Source: Bacteroidia bacterium
Lineage (GTDB): Bacteria; Bacteroidota; Bacteroidia; J057
DNA length: 47,920 nucleotides
NCBI GenBank assembly: GCA_030430205.1
Contig: JAUIGE010000045.1
Span: 1 to 47,920, forward strand
Direction of reading: 5' to 3'
Numbering within the stretch: position 1 is the stretch's first letter; each line of letters starts with the position of its first letter. Below are positions 15,974 to 24,502 of this stretch, piece by piece. The translations under genes were made by a program, and so were the position numbers. A model generated the notes under the pieces. It was not told the origin of the DNA. It saw only the letters and a list, made by a program, of their open reading frames with translations, and did no database searches.

Positions 15974-18370
15974 TCATTTCAAAAAATAATTATTCAAAAC
16001 CAGCCTCCCCCCTGCTTCGCAGTAGACATCCACGCCCTGCGGGCGAATCAGCAAATTGTCAAAGGACAATTTTTCCCCATCGCTGAAAAGCCTGATCCGG
16101 TTTCCTGCTTTTTGCAGGCTAAAAGGGATTTCTACCCGCGCCCACTCTCCGACAACATCCGTTGTTGATTTCATGCCTTTCCAGTCCCAACTGACAGAAG
16201 TCTCGCCCTCAAATTGCTGGACTATGAGTCCCGGGAGGTAATTGGATTCGATATCCAGTTTCACCCAAATGGAAAGCTCCATAGGTGTATTATCGCTTGC
16301 GGAAGGAATTTCGCCCTCAAAGATGACCGCATTTCGTTCTTCAACATGCTTCATTTCTCCCTTCTCTTTATCAAATCCTTCGATCACTATCGCATTCGTT
16401 GAATCCGTCACAAAAACGCCCACAGCAGCCTGATACAGGCTGTCTTTCAGCCCTTCAAACTTTTCCACAGCTTCTTCAGCCTGATCCTCAAAAGCATCCA
16501 GTGGCAGGAGAGCAAAGTGCATATTGGCTAGCTGAAAAAGCAATTCAGATTGATCTATCAGATAGGCTTCCCGCATGGGCGGTTTTTCCTCGGTATAGGT
16601 ATAGAGCAGCAAAAGGGGCTTTTGATTGGGAAACTTTGCTGGCAAAGTCTTCCTGATGAGGGGATGCGCAACCAATTGTATGGTTTCCAGAGAAGGCGTC
16701 AAAGGCGCCCGGGCGACATAATTATTGACGATGGGCAAGCCCAGATTGAGGGAAGCTGCTTTGGAGAAAAAACTGGCGTGCCAGCCTTCCATGACCAGTT
16801 TTTCGGAACCCACATGGTAAAAAGGAAAAGCCAGAATGGCCTGAAAATCATCGGGCTGGTAGCCTTTTTCGGTCAATAGAGCAGTATAATCTGCTTTCCA
16901 GTTTTTGTAATTGGGGTCAATGGTATTTTGAAAAATAAACTGGGTTTGTGCTTTATACAGAATGCGCGCTTCCAACATCCAGAGCGCCGATGCGCCCAAA
17001 ATCAGCCATACACCCGCCAGCCAAAGACGGCTGCCTCTGCTTTGCATGCGAAGCCTGCGGTACAAGGCAAAAAATAGCCAGGCGCAAAGCACCATGAAAG
17101 CATAATAAAAAGGCCAGGCAAGGCGGCCCAGAGAACGAAACTGTCGCAGAAAATCTGCCATTTCGAGCAGAAAGGGCAATTTGTCAAATAGCCAGCCTGT
17201 GGCCAGGGGCAGCAGCAGAAATGCTGCCCAGATCGCAGGCGCCAAAGGCGCCGGAAGCACCGGGCGAAAGATGCGCTTTGCGCCTCGATGCCAAAAAGCG
17301 CGCAAGCGCTTTTCGGGGGATTGAATAGCGGATTGTAAACCCGCTAAAAGCAGCCAGCCCATTCGCAGGAATATGACCCACAGCATCATAAAACCCACAA
17401 TCCCCACATAAGCGGAGCCTTCCAGGCTGTCTTTGTCTGAATCCGAAAAGTGATCCCAAATGCCGGTATATTTATAGACTTCCCATAAGGGAGAAGGGCG
17501 ATATTCTGAAGGTCGGGCAGGCAAAAATATCGTCTCAAAGCCTGCCAGGTAGTAATCAAATCCATAAGGATATTTCACAAAATCCGTCGCAGTGGTAGTC
17601 GTCTCCTTTTGCCAGCCCAGCAAAATCACAATGGGCAAAGCGCCCAGGAGGAAGACAGGCAGGTATATTTTCAGGTTTTTTCGCCAGGCAGAAAAATTTT
17701 GCAACAAATGCACAAATGCATAAGCAAATAGAAAACCGCCACCAATCAGGAAATGATAAGGGTGAGCAAACTCAAAAATCACCGTCGCCAGCAGGTATAG
17801 CCCCAGCCAAAGGGCAATTTTTTTTCCCTCAAATAAGCGAATCAGCAAATACCACATCATCGGCACGAAGAAGATATAGGAAAGCGCATAATGGCCGGTA
17901 AAACGGTCTATTTGAGGAGAAAGCCAGGTGATGACGATGGCAAAAAGAAAGGCGAAGCCCTGGTTCAAATGATTTTTTCGCAGAATCAAAAAGAGGAAAA
18001 ATACAGCAGGGAAAAAGCTGAGGATCATGCTGTAGTTGATGATGCCTGGCACATAGCCCGAAATGTCTGTGACATTCCGGCTAAAAAAACGCATCAACCA
18101 CGAAAGCGTGGGATTGAGGTCTGCATAGACGAGGTGGTTGCCGTGAGGATAGGCAAAGCCTGTATGCAGGGCCCCTGCGGGATTGTGCTTAACAAACCAG
18201 CTGGAAGCGTAGTATGTCTTGAGGCCATCGCCGCCTGCGGCGAAGAGGTAGTTGTTGGGGTGCTGGATGACGGGGCCGAAGGCCTGGATAAGCATCAGCC
18301 CTGTGAGGGCCAAAAGCAGGAAAATGACTGTTTTTTCGGAAAGAAAAATGACCCTGTTTTTTAGCTTCAT
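15974..18370 (-). CDS. Large GT-C-like integral membrane protein with C-terminal soluble domain
   Basis: 798 residues. About ten to twelve hydrophobic helices occupy residues 10-480; the first extracytoplasmic loop holds GGDGLKTYYASSW and YPHGNHLVYADLNP, resembling the acidic first loop of polyprenyl-dependent GT-C glycosyltransferases and of DUF6311-type proteins. Residues 490-680 form a soluble region, and the last 110 residues (from about 690) look like a beta-sandwich carbohydrate-binding module (ELSIWVKLDIESNYLPG, WARVEIPFSLQKAGNRIRLF). The likely role is sugar transfer to an envelope glycan or protein, but substrate and activity are not shown by sequence. It is transcribed away from the ATPase/DUF4276 pair's downstream end, on the same strand. 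Confidence 0.65.
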   Translation of the reverse strand: MKLKNRVIFLSEKTVIFLLLALTGLMLIQAFGPVIQHPNNYLFAAGGDGLKTYYASSWFVKHNPAGALHTGFAYPHGNHLVYADLNPTLSWLMRFFSRNVTDISGYVPGIINYSMILSFFPAVFFLFLILRKNHLNQGFAFLFAIVITWLSPQIDRFTGHYALSYIFFVPMMWYLLIRLFEGKKIALWLGLYLLATVIFEFAHPYHFLIGGGFLFAYAFVHLLQNFSAWRKNLKIYLPVFLLGALPIVILLGWQKETTTTATDFVKYPYGFDYYLAGFETIFLPARPSEYRPSPLWEVYKYTGIWDHFSDSDKDSLEGSAYVGIVGFMMLWVIFLRMGWLLLAGLQSAIQSPEKRLRAFWHRGAKRIFRPVLPAPLAPAIWAAFLLLPLATGWLFDKLPFLLEMADFLRQFRSLGRLAWPFYYAFMVLCAWLFFALYRRLRMQSRGSRLWLAGVWLILGASALWMLEARILYKAQTQFIFQNTIDPNYKNWKADYTALLTEKGYQPDDFQAILAFPFYHVGSEKLVMEGWHASFFSKAASLNLGLPIVNNYVARAPLTPSLETIQLVAHPLIRKTLPAKFPNQKPLLLLYTYTEEKPPMREAYLIDQSELLFQLANMHFALLPLDAFEDQAEEAVEKFEGLKDSLYQAAVGVFVTDSTNAIVIEGFDKEKGEMKHVEERNAVIFEGEIPSASDNTPMELSIWVKLDIESNYLPGLIVQQFEGETSVSWDWKGMKSTTDVVGEWARVEIPFSLQKAGNRIRLFSDGEKLSFDNLLIRPQGVDVYCEAGGRLVLNNYFLK

Positions 18371-18425
18371 TTTCGCAAATTAGAAAAGAAATATATCACA
18401 TCTATGTTTGAGTAAAGCCACATTC

Positions 18426-19094
18426 TCATGAAGCTGCTGGTTTACAATAGGCAATAATTTTTTCAACCCATAGATTAAAACGAGGGCATTTTTGGCGTAA
18501 AATAGGAACACCAATTTCAATGGCCATAATAGGGCCATGCAAAGGTTTCTGATAACCAGGAATTAGCTTTTTTAATCGTTTTGAAGGTGCCGTATTTTCG
18601 CCCTCATTGATCAGTTCAGGATTTGGATTCTCATCGATTATCCTTTCTAATTCTCTTTTATTGTCTTCTGGAACATCTGGTAGGTAGTTAAAGCCCTTTT
18701 TATCCGCAAACAGCAAGCCCTCAAACTCATGTAGTTGAATGTATGGAAGAAAGCGATCATGACTGATTTGCTCTTTTACTGCATTTCCCAGAAAGGCAAT
18801 TCTTTCCTGTACATCTGCGATTCCTTTAGATTCCTGAAAAGCTGGAAAATCTTTATATAAGCGATAAAAATCTATCAATGAGGTTAGGAGAATATCTTTT
18901 TCCCTTTTAAGAATCACACCAGCATTCCATTTAAACCGATCAAATTTTATATCGCCGCCTTTATGGCCCGGACTTGTTTGAAGACTAATAGGCCTCACAT
19001 CATACAATCCATGTAAATGGAAATAGGGAGCGAGACATTCGTTGACAAACTCACTTTCAGTTAGTCCTTCAACAATAATATAAACACCTCTCAT
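18426..19094 (-). CDS. DUF4276 family protein, probable TOPRIM-like effector of an ATPase pair
   Basis: 222 residues. Recognisable family motifs: IIVEGLTESEFV (E9, E13) at the N-terminus, LTSLIDFYRLYKDFP around D75, and LHEFEGLLFADKKGF (H122, E123, E125). The EG-x-TE and later Asp arrangement resembles the metal-binding acidic residues of TOPRIM nucleases (as in OLD proteins), but this is an inference. The start ATG overlaps the ATPase stop by 4 nt (ATGA), so the two proteins are coupled. Base composition is clearly more AT-rich than flanking genes. By analogy with AAA plus DUF4435 in PARIS, this would be the effector half of a defence pair. Confidence 0.82.
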   Translation of the reverse strand: MRGVYIIVEGLTESEFVNECLAPYFHLHGLYDVRPISLQTSPGHKGGDIKFDRFKWNAGVILKREKDILLTSLIDFYRLYKDFPAFQESKGIADVQERIAFLGNAVKEQISHDRFLPYIQLHEFEGLLFADKKGFNYLPDVPEDNKRELERIIDENPNPELINEGENTAPSKRLKKLIPGYQKPLHGPIMAIEIGVPILRQKCPRFNLWVEKIIAYCKPAAS

Positions 19095-20182
19095 TTAGGC
19101 AACCCCCCAAGAACGTTTTTCTCCCACAATTCGCCTACAGAGAACTCTTCTAACCAGTCTGTCAAATCTTCCTCCGATTGTCTTTTAAAAACGGTTTGCT
19201 TGTTTTCTCTTTCTACTACAATAATGTCATCAGGTGAAAAGGCGTTAACCAGATTAACGGACTGGGTAGAAATGATAACTTGAGAAGTCAAGGATGCGCT
19301 TTTTAGCATGGCAGCCAATTTGTTTAGAGCAAAAGGGTGCAAACCAAGTTCTGGTTCATCTATAATGATTGTATCAGGCTTTTCAGGTTGAAGCAAAAGA
19401 GTTGCTAGACAAATCATCCTTAATGTTCCATCAGAGAAATTGTGAGCTGTAAATAATTGATCTGAGCCTTTTTCAAACCATCTTAAATAAATTTGTTCTG
19501 AATTGATTTCATCAGGTTCTAAATAGAATCTGTCAAAAAACGGAGCGATAGACTTCACCACCTGTTCAATCATCCGAAAATAACTGAGGTGGGTATTGGA
19601 AAGGCGATACAAAAAAGCAGCAAGATTTCCCCCATCCTCTCTTAAAAAGGCATAATCTATTGAGCTAGAAGGTTTTTTTAATTTTGAATTGAAACTTGTG
19701 TCGTGAAAATGAAAAACCTTAAACTGTTTAAATTGGGTTCCTAAATATTCATTTCTATAAGCACTATCATTTGGAAAGACGCTTTCAAAATTTCCGCCAA
19801 AACTAATTTGTTTACGATTGGGTCTTTTAGTTACGGGGTAGGAATAATTACTCCACTCTGAGGTGAAAAACAGATTATCGCCTGTTTCAGGCTCCATTCT
19901 AAACTCATATTCATTCTTCCAGTCATTATCAAAAGTTATTCTTCCTGAAATAAAATCTGATGTTTTACTTCCAAAATACAGGAAGTTTTCGGCGCGTCCA
20001 TAGCGACTTACATACAGTTGCAGCTGTTGATTATATAATTGATTGAGGAATTTAAAGAAACTGATAAAATTGCTTTTCCCAGCTCCATTTGGGCCAATCA
20101 ATACATTAATTGGATTGATCTTTATTGACCCACTATCGTGAATGGATTTAAAATTTTTTATTTGAATGGAGTCTATTCCCAT
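19091..20182 (-). CDS. AAA family ATPase (ABC/SMC-type, AAA_21-like), sensor half of a two-gene module
   Basis: 363 residues. Walker A GPNGAGKS at 30-37, an ABC-like signature HNFSDGTLR at 248-255, and Walker B TIIIDEPELGLHP at 271-283 (D275, E276), followed by the VIISTQSVNLVNAF switch region. A long insertion between Walker A and signature (about 45-245) replaces an SMC coiled coil. This is the RecF/OLD-like ATPase group used in many phage-defence systems. It is the first gene of a coupled pair with the DUF4276 gene. AT-rich composition suggests horizontal transfer. A hairpin with a minus-strand T-tract lies about 50 bases upstream. Confidence 0.88.
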   Translation of the reverse strand: MGIDSIQIKNFKSIHDSGSIKINPINVLIGPNGAGKSNFISFFKFLNQLYNQQLQLYVSRYGRAENFLYFGSKTSDFISGRITFDNDWKNEYEFRMEPETGDNLFFTSEWSNYSYPVTKRPNRKQISFGGNFESVFPNDSAYRNEYLGTQFKQFKVFHFHDTSFNSKLKKPSSSIDYAFLREDGGNLAAFLYRLSNTHLSYFRMIEQVVKSIAPFFDRFYLEPDEINSEQIYLRWFEKGSDQLFTAHNFSDGTLRMICLATLLLQPEKPDTIIIDEPELGLHPFALNKLAAMLKSASLTSQVIISTQSVNLVNAFSPDDIIVVERENKQTVFKRQSEEDLTDWLEEFSVGELWEKNVLGGLPK

Positions 20183-20231
20183 TGATCGCTTCTAATTTTT
20201 ATCAAATTACCAAATACTCAAGATTCTACCT

Positions 20232-20261
20232 AAAAAAATGCCTCCCCTCGCAGCAAGGCAT
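20232..20261 (-). terminator. Possible terminator insulating the ATPase/DUF4276 pair
   Basis: ATGCCT (20238-20243) and AGGCAT (20256-20261) form a 6-bp stem with a 12-nt loop; on the minus strand it is followed by seven T (20232-20238). It would stop minus-strand read-through before the ATPase gene. The rest of the 204-base gap 20183-20386 shows nothing recognisable. Confidence 0.4.
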
Positions 20262-20386
20262 CTGAATAGCTTTCAAATGAAAGGGCAATCCACAAAAACC
20301 CCTATTTTTGTTTCGGTTTTGCCCATTTGGGATTCCCTTGTGATAAAAAGTATCCCGATGACTTGTTTAACCCCAATCCATTGGCC

Positions 20387-20860
20387 ATGAATATTAGGCG
20401 TTCACATTCCCTGGAAACCTCCCATAAGGAACGCATCTTCGAGCTTTGGCAATCCGAATTCACCTCCGGTGTGAGTTACGAAAGCATGGCTGCTTTCGAG
20501 GCTTACCTGATCAAATGGGAAAATCCCATGCATTTTGTCCTGATGGATTCGCAAGGCGAATTGCAGGGCTGGCTATTTGCCTTCGATCGCGATGGCGATC
20601 GCTGGTTTTCGATGCTACTGGACCCTGCTGTGCAGGGGAAAGGATATGGGAGCAAGCTGCTGGAAGCAGCAAAAGCAGTTGAAAGTCAACTGAATGGCTG
20701 GGTCGTCGATCACGATCGACATCTCAGAAGCGACGGAAAAGCGTATCGCTCTCCCATAGATTTTTACCTGAAAAATGGTTTTGAAGTGAAAGCCGATGAA
20801 CGCTTTGAGACGGAGCAGCTGTCAGGAGTGAAATTGGTTTGGAGGAAGAAAAACCCCTAA
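20387..20860 (+). CDS. GNAT family N-acetyltransferase
   Basis: 157 residues from ATG 20387 (MNIRRSHSLETSHKERI). The acetyl-CoA binding motif is VQGKGYGSKLLEAAK (Q/RxxGxG/A type) near residues 79-93, preceded by the beta4 strand WFSMLLDP, and a GFEV turn follows near residue 130 (SPIDFYLKNGFEV). The acceptor substrate cannot be predicted. The 20 codons upstream in the same frame are not family-like. Its stop overlaps by 4 nt the stop of the convergent hypothetical gene. Confidence 0.82.
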   Translation: MNIRRSHSLETSHKERIFELWQSEFTSGVSYESMAAFEAYLIKWENPMHFVLMDSQGELQGWLFAFDRDGDRWFSMLLDPAVQGKGYGSKLLEAAKAVESQLNGWVVDHDRHLRSDGKAYRSPIDFYLKNGFEVKADERFETEQLSGVKLVWRKKNP

Positions 20861-21402
20861 CGCTTATTCCAGGCATCCAATTTTGCCATGATCTGCTTCG
20901 CATTATCATAAGGACCCTCTACAAAAAATGGCCTTCCATCCTTTCCAAATTCCAATGGAATTAATTCAACCGCTTCTCTGGGTTCAAGTACATACTGCGC
21001 AAGCATAAAATCCGGATTAGGGGAAAAACCTATATCTGCGGCATAAGCCAGGCCTCCATAGATAATACTATGAACCAACTGGTAGTCTACTTCTGCCATT
21101 GTATAGCCTGATTGTTCATTCAATTTTTCAAAGGTTTCAGTTATTTCATCTTCCTCCTGATTCATCATAGAACCTGTGTTTTTTACCCCCAGGCAAAATA
21201 TATCTACCAAAAATATTCCCTTGATATATTTGCCTGAAGGCTGTTGCCGGGTCACGATGATTTGCGCAAGTCCCGTTTCCTGAAAATCTTCATTGCAATA
21301 GCAATGCGCGATTGGAAAATTTCGAGCCTTTTCTTTGATGTATTTTCGGGGAGATAAGGGGGCTTGTTGAGGCTTCTTTTTCTTTCTGTTGTTTTTTGCC
21401 AT
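20857..21402 (-). CDS. Conserved hypothetical protein
   Basis: 181 residues. A lysine-rich N-terminus (NNRKKKKPQQ) is followed by an alpha/beta protein with the phrases NFPIAHCYCNEDFQETGLAQIIVTRQQPSGKYIKGIFLVDIFCLGVKNT and, later, HSIIYGGLAYAADIGF. I recall this pattern (a PI.xC.ineDW...GLA..iVsR... YLVDlfCLGVK block) from uncharacterised proteins of several phyla, but no function is known to me. No signal peptide or membrane segment. The start follows a short AT-rich divergent gap shared with the NuoG-like gene. Confidence 0.75.
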   Translation of the reverse strand: MAKNNRKKKKPQQAPLSPRKYIKEKARNFPIAHCYCNEDFQETGLAQIIVTRQQPSGKYIKGIFLVDIFCLGVKNTGSMMNQEEDEITETFEKLNEQSGYTMAEVDYQLVHSIIYGGLAYAADIGFSPNPDFMLAQYVLEPREAVELIPLEFGKDGRPFFVEGPYDNAKQIMAKLDAWNKR

Positions 21403-21490
21403 GATTTCTGAGTGTTATGATATTTCTTTATCCTATTAGAAAAGCATTTTTATCCTTAGTTTTACCTCCTGAAAAATACGAATCAATCTT

Positions 21491-23209
21491 ATGGCTACGG
21501 TAAATATTGACGGAAAAGATTACGAATTTGAAGGCAGGCCCAGTCTGCTACAGTTTTGCCTGGACAAGGGCATCGAAATTCCATATTTCTGCTACCACAA
21601 GGAAATGTCCACGCCGACCAACTGTCGGATGTGTCTGATCGACCTGGGATTTCATGCGCGTGATCGCGCTACTGGCGATTTCCAATTTGACGAAGAGGGC
21701 AAGCCCGTAGTCAACTGGGGCCGCAAACCCGCAACATCCTGCAACACCAACCTGGGCCCAGGCATGTTTGTCAAAACCCATCGTACTTCTCCCGAGATCA
21801 AAACCGCCCAGGAAGGCGTGCTGGAATATATGCTCGCCAACCACCCCCTCGATTGCCCGATCTGTGATCAGGCCGGGGAGTGTCCGCTGCAAATATGGAC
21901 CTATAAGTTTGGTCCCGAAGGCTCGCGATTCGAAGTGCAAAAGGTGCACAAACCCAAGCGCATCGAGCTGGGCCCCCGTGTGGTCATGGACGGCGAGCGC
22001 TGCATCAACTGCACACGCTGTGTGCGCTTTGCAGAGGAAATCTCTGGCTCCAACCAATTGACCATTATCAATCGTGGAGACAAAAACCTGCCTTCAACAG
22101 CGCCAGGTGAAGTTTTTGACGATCCTTATTCGATGAATACCATCGACATATGCCCGGTGGGCGCGCTCACCAGCAAGCAAAACCGCTTCAAAGCGCGCGT
22201 CTGGGAAATGGCTCGCGTCGAGGCCATCGACATGAACGACAGCACCGGCACCAACATCAACCTCTGGGTACGTGACAACGAAGTCATCCGCATCACGCCG
22301 CGTGAAAACCAGGAAATCAACAAAATGTGGATGCCCGACGCACATCGCCTGAATACCGCTTTTTACAATGAAAATCGGGTCTCTGGTGTGTATCAGAAAG
22401 GAGAAGCAGTAGATTTTTCGGCAGGCATCAAGTCTGCTGCAAAATTGCTGAATGACAATAAAGGCAAAACGCTTTTTGTGGGTTCAGCCTACGCTTCCCT
22501 CGAAAGCAACTATATGCTGAAAGAGCTTGCAGAAGCTCAGGGGGCGACAGAGATTTTCTATGTTTCTCATCTGGAAGAAGGCTTTGGCGACAACTGGCTC
22601 ATCCAGGATGACCGCACCCCAAACGCAGCGGCCTGCGAACAATTGGCTTTTAAAGCCCTCAGCCTGCAAGACTTGCAGAAAAAATTGAGCAGCGATGCCT
22701 ACAGCCTGCTGTATGCGCTGGAAAATGACCGCAGCTTTGCTGCGATGGATGGGGAGTTGGACGGCATAGCCGTGATCGCCCATGCCTATCAGCATCAGAG
22801 CAGTTTCAATAAAGTAGATGTGCTGCTACCCGCAGCCAATGCCATCGAAGGCGAAGGCGTTTACATCAACTTCAAAGGCATGCCGCAAAAGAGCCAACTG
22901 GCTCGTCAAATCAAGCAAATGACGCCTGAGATGTGGATGCGCGTGCCCAAAAGCCGCCTCGACAAAGGCGCTGTCATCAAAGACAACTGGCGCGATGAAG
23001 CCAACATCTTCGATGTGCTTCCCTCCTGGTTGCTGATCGCTCAGCTTGGCAGAGAGCTCGGCCTCGATATGCCTTATGAGAAGCACGGAGATATTTTTCC
23101 GCTGGTAAAAGCTCAATTCGCAGATTTGCTGGAAAAAGTTACTTTTTCCTATAAAGCGCCCAAATCTGCTTTCAAAAGCACCCAGCTGGATTTTGCACCT
23201 AAGTGGTAG
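21491..23209 (+). CDS. nuoG: NADH-quinone oxidoreductase subunit G-like iron-sulfur protein
   Basis: 572 residues. The N-terminal 2Fe-2S domain uses C34, C45, C48 and C84. The His/Cys3 4Fe-4S cluster ligands are H118, C122, C125 and C131 (HPLDCPICDQAGEC), and a second 4Fe-4S cluster uses C171, C174, C177 and C221 (CINCTRC...CPVGA). After that comes a reduced molybdopterin-oxidoreductase-like fold. It carries electrons from NADH toward the quinone arm of complex I. It is short beside the roughly 900-residue E. coli subunit, the missing part being the C-terminal catalytic-like region. No other nuo gene is adjacent, which is unusual. Confidence 0.88.
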   Translation: MATVNIDGKDYEFEGRPSLLQFCLDKGIEIPYFCYHKEMSTPTNCRMCLIDLGFHARDRATGDFQFDEEGKPVVNWGRKPATSCNTNLGPGMFVKTHRTSPEIKTAQEGVLEYMLANHPLDCPICDQAGECPLQIWTYKFGPEGSRFEVQKVHKPKRIELGPRVVMDGERCINCTRCVRFAEEISGSNQLTIINRGDKNLPSTAPGEVFDDPYSMNTIDICPVGALTSKQNRFKARVWEMARVEAIDMNDSTGTNINLWVRDNEVIRITPRENQEINKMWMPDAHRLNTAFYNENRVSGVYQKGEAVDFSAGIKSAAKLLNDNKGKTLFVGSAYASLESNYMLKELAEAQGATEIFYVSHLEEGFGDNWLIQDDRTPNAAACEQLAFKALSLQDLQKKLSSDAYSLLYALENDRSFAAMDGELDGIAVIAHAYQHQSSFNKVDVLLPAANAIEGEGVYINFKGMPQKSQLARQIKQMTPEMWMRVPKSRLDKGAVIKDNWRDEANIFDVLPSWLLIAQLGRELGLDMPYEKHGDIFPLVKAQFADLLEKVTFSYKAPKSAFKSTQLDFAPKW

Positions 23210-23223
23210 ATTTTCCTCAAAAA

Positions 23224-23829
23224 ATGGAGCTTAGCTCAGAAGATATCATTCGTCTGTATGGACGCTATTTGTTTGTGATTCCCAAAGAGGAAATACAGGC
23301 AGATGCGCTTGTTCCTGATAATGAAGAAGTTATTTCTCCAGAAAAAATTGAAGAAATAGTCCAATCCAAAGCAGAATTGCCGATTGCAGAAGAACCCCAG
23401 GCAAAAGAAACACAACCTATTGAAACCCTGCCTGCGCCAGAAGCAACTGTCCAATCCGAATTGACAAGCGGAGCGCCAGTCGTATGGAAAATGCGGGCAA
23501 ATGCACGCATTGCGATGGTGATGCCTGAAGCAGATTTCAAAAACCGTGCGATGACCATTATCCTGAAGGATTGTGTCGAAAGGGCCGGCATGGAAACACA
23601 ATTCATTGGGTTTGGTGTACTGAAATCCGATGAATCCGCTTTTGACTTCAGCAAACAGCCAGTTCCTTTTTCCCTGGTATTTTCTCCTGGCGTAAGCGAA
23701 AAACAAATGATACAGCTGGAAGGCGGACAGGAAATCTATCCTATGCCGGGCCTGATTGACATTATCATGCAGCAGGAAAAACAGGCGGAACTCATCCTCC
23801 TTCTCCAGCAACTTAACGAAAGGCTATAA
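23224..23829 (+). CDS. Hypothetical protein with Pro/Glu-rich linker
   Basis: 201 residues from ATG 23224 (MELSSEDIIRLYGRYLF); a GTG at 23203 would overlap the nuoG stop but the ATG gives the more natural start. A short N-terminal helix is tied by a Pro/Glu/Ala-rich linker (about residues 35-85) to a folded C-terminal domain (about 90-201; RIAMVMPEADFKNRAMTIIL, then GGQEIYPMPGLIDIIMQQE, ending in a leucine/glutamine-rich helix). No family recognised. It lies 14 nt behind nuoG and 4 nt before rdgB, so the three genes probably share a transcript. Confidence 0.7.
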   Translation: MELSSEDIIRLYGRYLFVIPKEEIQADALVPDNEEVISPEKIEEIVQSKAELPIAEEPQAKETQPIETLPAPEATVQSELTSGAPVVWKMRANARIAMVMPEADFKNRAMTIILKDCVERAGMETQFIGFGVLKSDESAFDFSKQPVPFSLVFSPGVSEKQMIQLEGGQEIYPMPGLIDIIMQQEKQAELILLLQQLNERL

Positions 23830-23833
23830 AGCC

Positions 23834-24418
23834 ATGGAAAAAGCAAGAATCTTTTTTGGCACCAACAATCCCCACAAGCTCCGGGAGATAAACGAAATCA
23901 TAGGCAGCAGATACGAGCTCCTCAGTTTCAAGGACTTAGTGGAGGAAATAGAGGTAGAAGAAACCGAGCTCACGCTCGAAGGCAATGCCGCTCTGAAAGC
24001 AAAAGCTTTCTTTGATCATACCGGCATCCCCTGCTTCGCAGATGATACGGGGCTGGAAGTCGCCAGCCTGGAAGGACGCCCTGGCGTATTCTCCGCCCGC
24101 TACGCAGGCCCTGCCTGCTCCTCCGATGACAACATCGACAAATTGCTGGCTGAGCTCTCAGACAAAACTGACCGTCAGGCACAGTTTCGCACGGTCATCG
24201 CCTTCTATGATGGCGATGAGATGCGCTATTATGATGGCATCGCCAAAGGAAACATCCTGCCTGCAAGGCAGGGAGAAGGAGGATTCGGCTACGATCCCGT
24301 CTTTCAGCCTGAAGGACATAGCCAAAGCTTTGCCGAGATGTCTCCACAGGAAAAAAACGCGATTTCACACAGAGGAAAAGCCGTTAGGGCTTTCGCAAAT
24401 TTCCTGATGGGAGGATAG
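23834..24418 (+). CDS. rdgB: Non-canonical purine NTP pyrophosphatase (RdgB/HAM1 family)
   Basis: 194 residues from ATG 23834. The enzyme hydrolyses dITP, XTP and similar bases to monophosphates and so keeps them out of DNA and RNA. Family motifs are intact: GTNNPHKLREI (phosphate loop) at residues 9-19, FADDTGLEVASLEGRPGVFSARYAG with the catalytic acidic pair, GEGGFGYDPVF, and the base-recognising ISHRGKA near the end. The open frame reaches upstream to 23756 inside the previous gene, but the internal ATG fits the family start. Confidence 0.93.
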   Translation: MEKARIFFGTNNPHKLREINEIIGSRYELLSFKDLVEEIEVEETELTLEGNAALKAKAFFDHTGIPCFADDTGLEVASLEGRPGVFSARYAGPACSSDDNIDKLLAELSDKTDRQAQFRTVIAFYDGDEMRYYDGIAKGNILPARQGEGGFGYDPVFQPEGHSQSFAEMSPQEKNAISHRGKAVRAFANFLMGG

Positions 24419-24429
24419 GGATTTTTGGG

Positions 24430-24499
24430 TTCCTGGTTCGTAATTCCTTATTCGTAACTCCTTGTTCGTAATTCGTAATTCGTAATTCGTAATTCCTCC
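24430..24499. repeat. Heptanucleotide tandem repeat array, 10 units (TTCGTAA type)
   Basis: Units of TTCGTAA alternate with TTCCTGG, TTCCTTA, CTCCTTG and TTCCTCC; the last four of the core are identical. The 7-nt period is unbroken. It fills the gap between the convergent rdgB and tadA stops, ending 3 nt before the tadA stop. Confidence 0.93.
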
Positions 24500-24502
24500 C
24501 CC

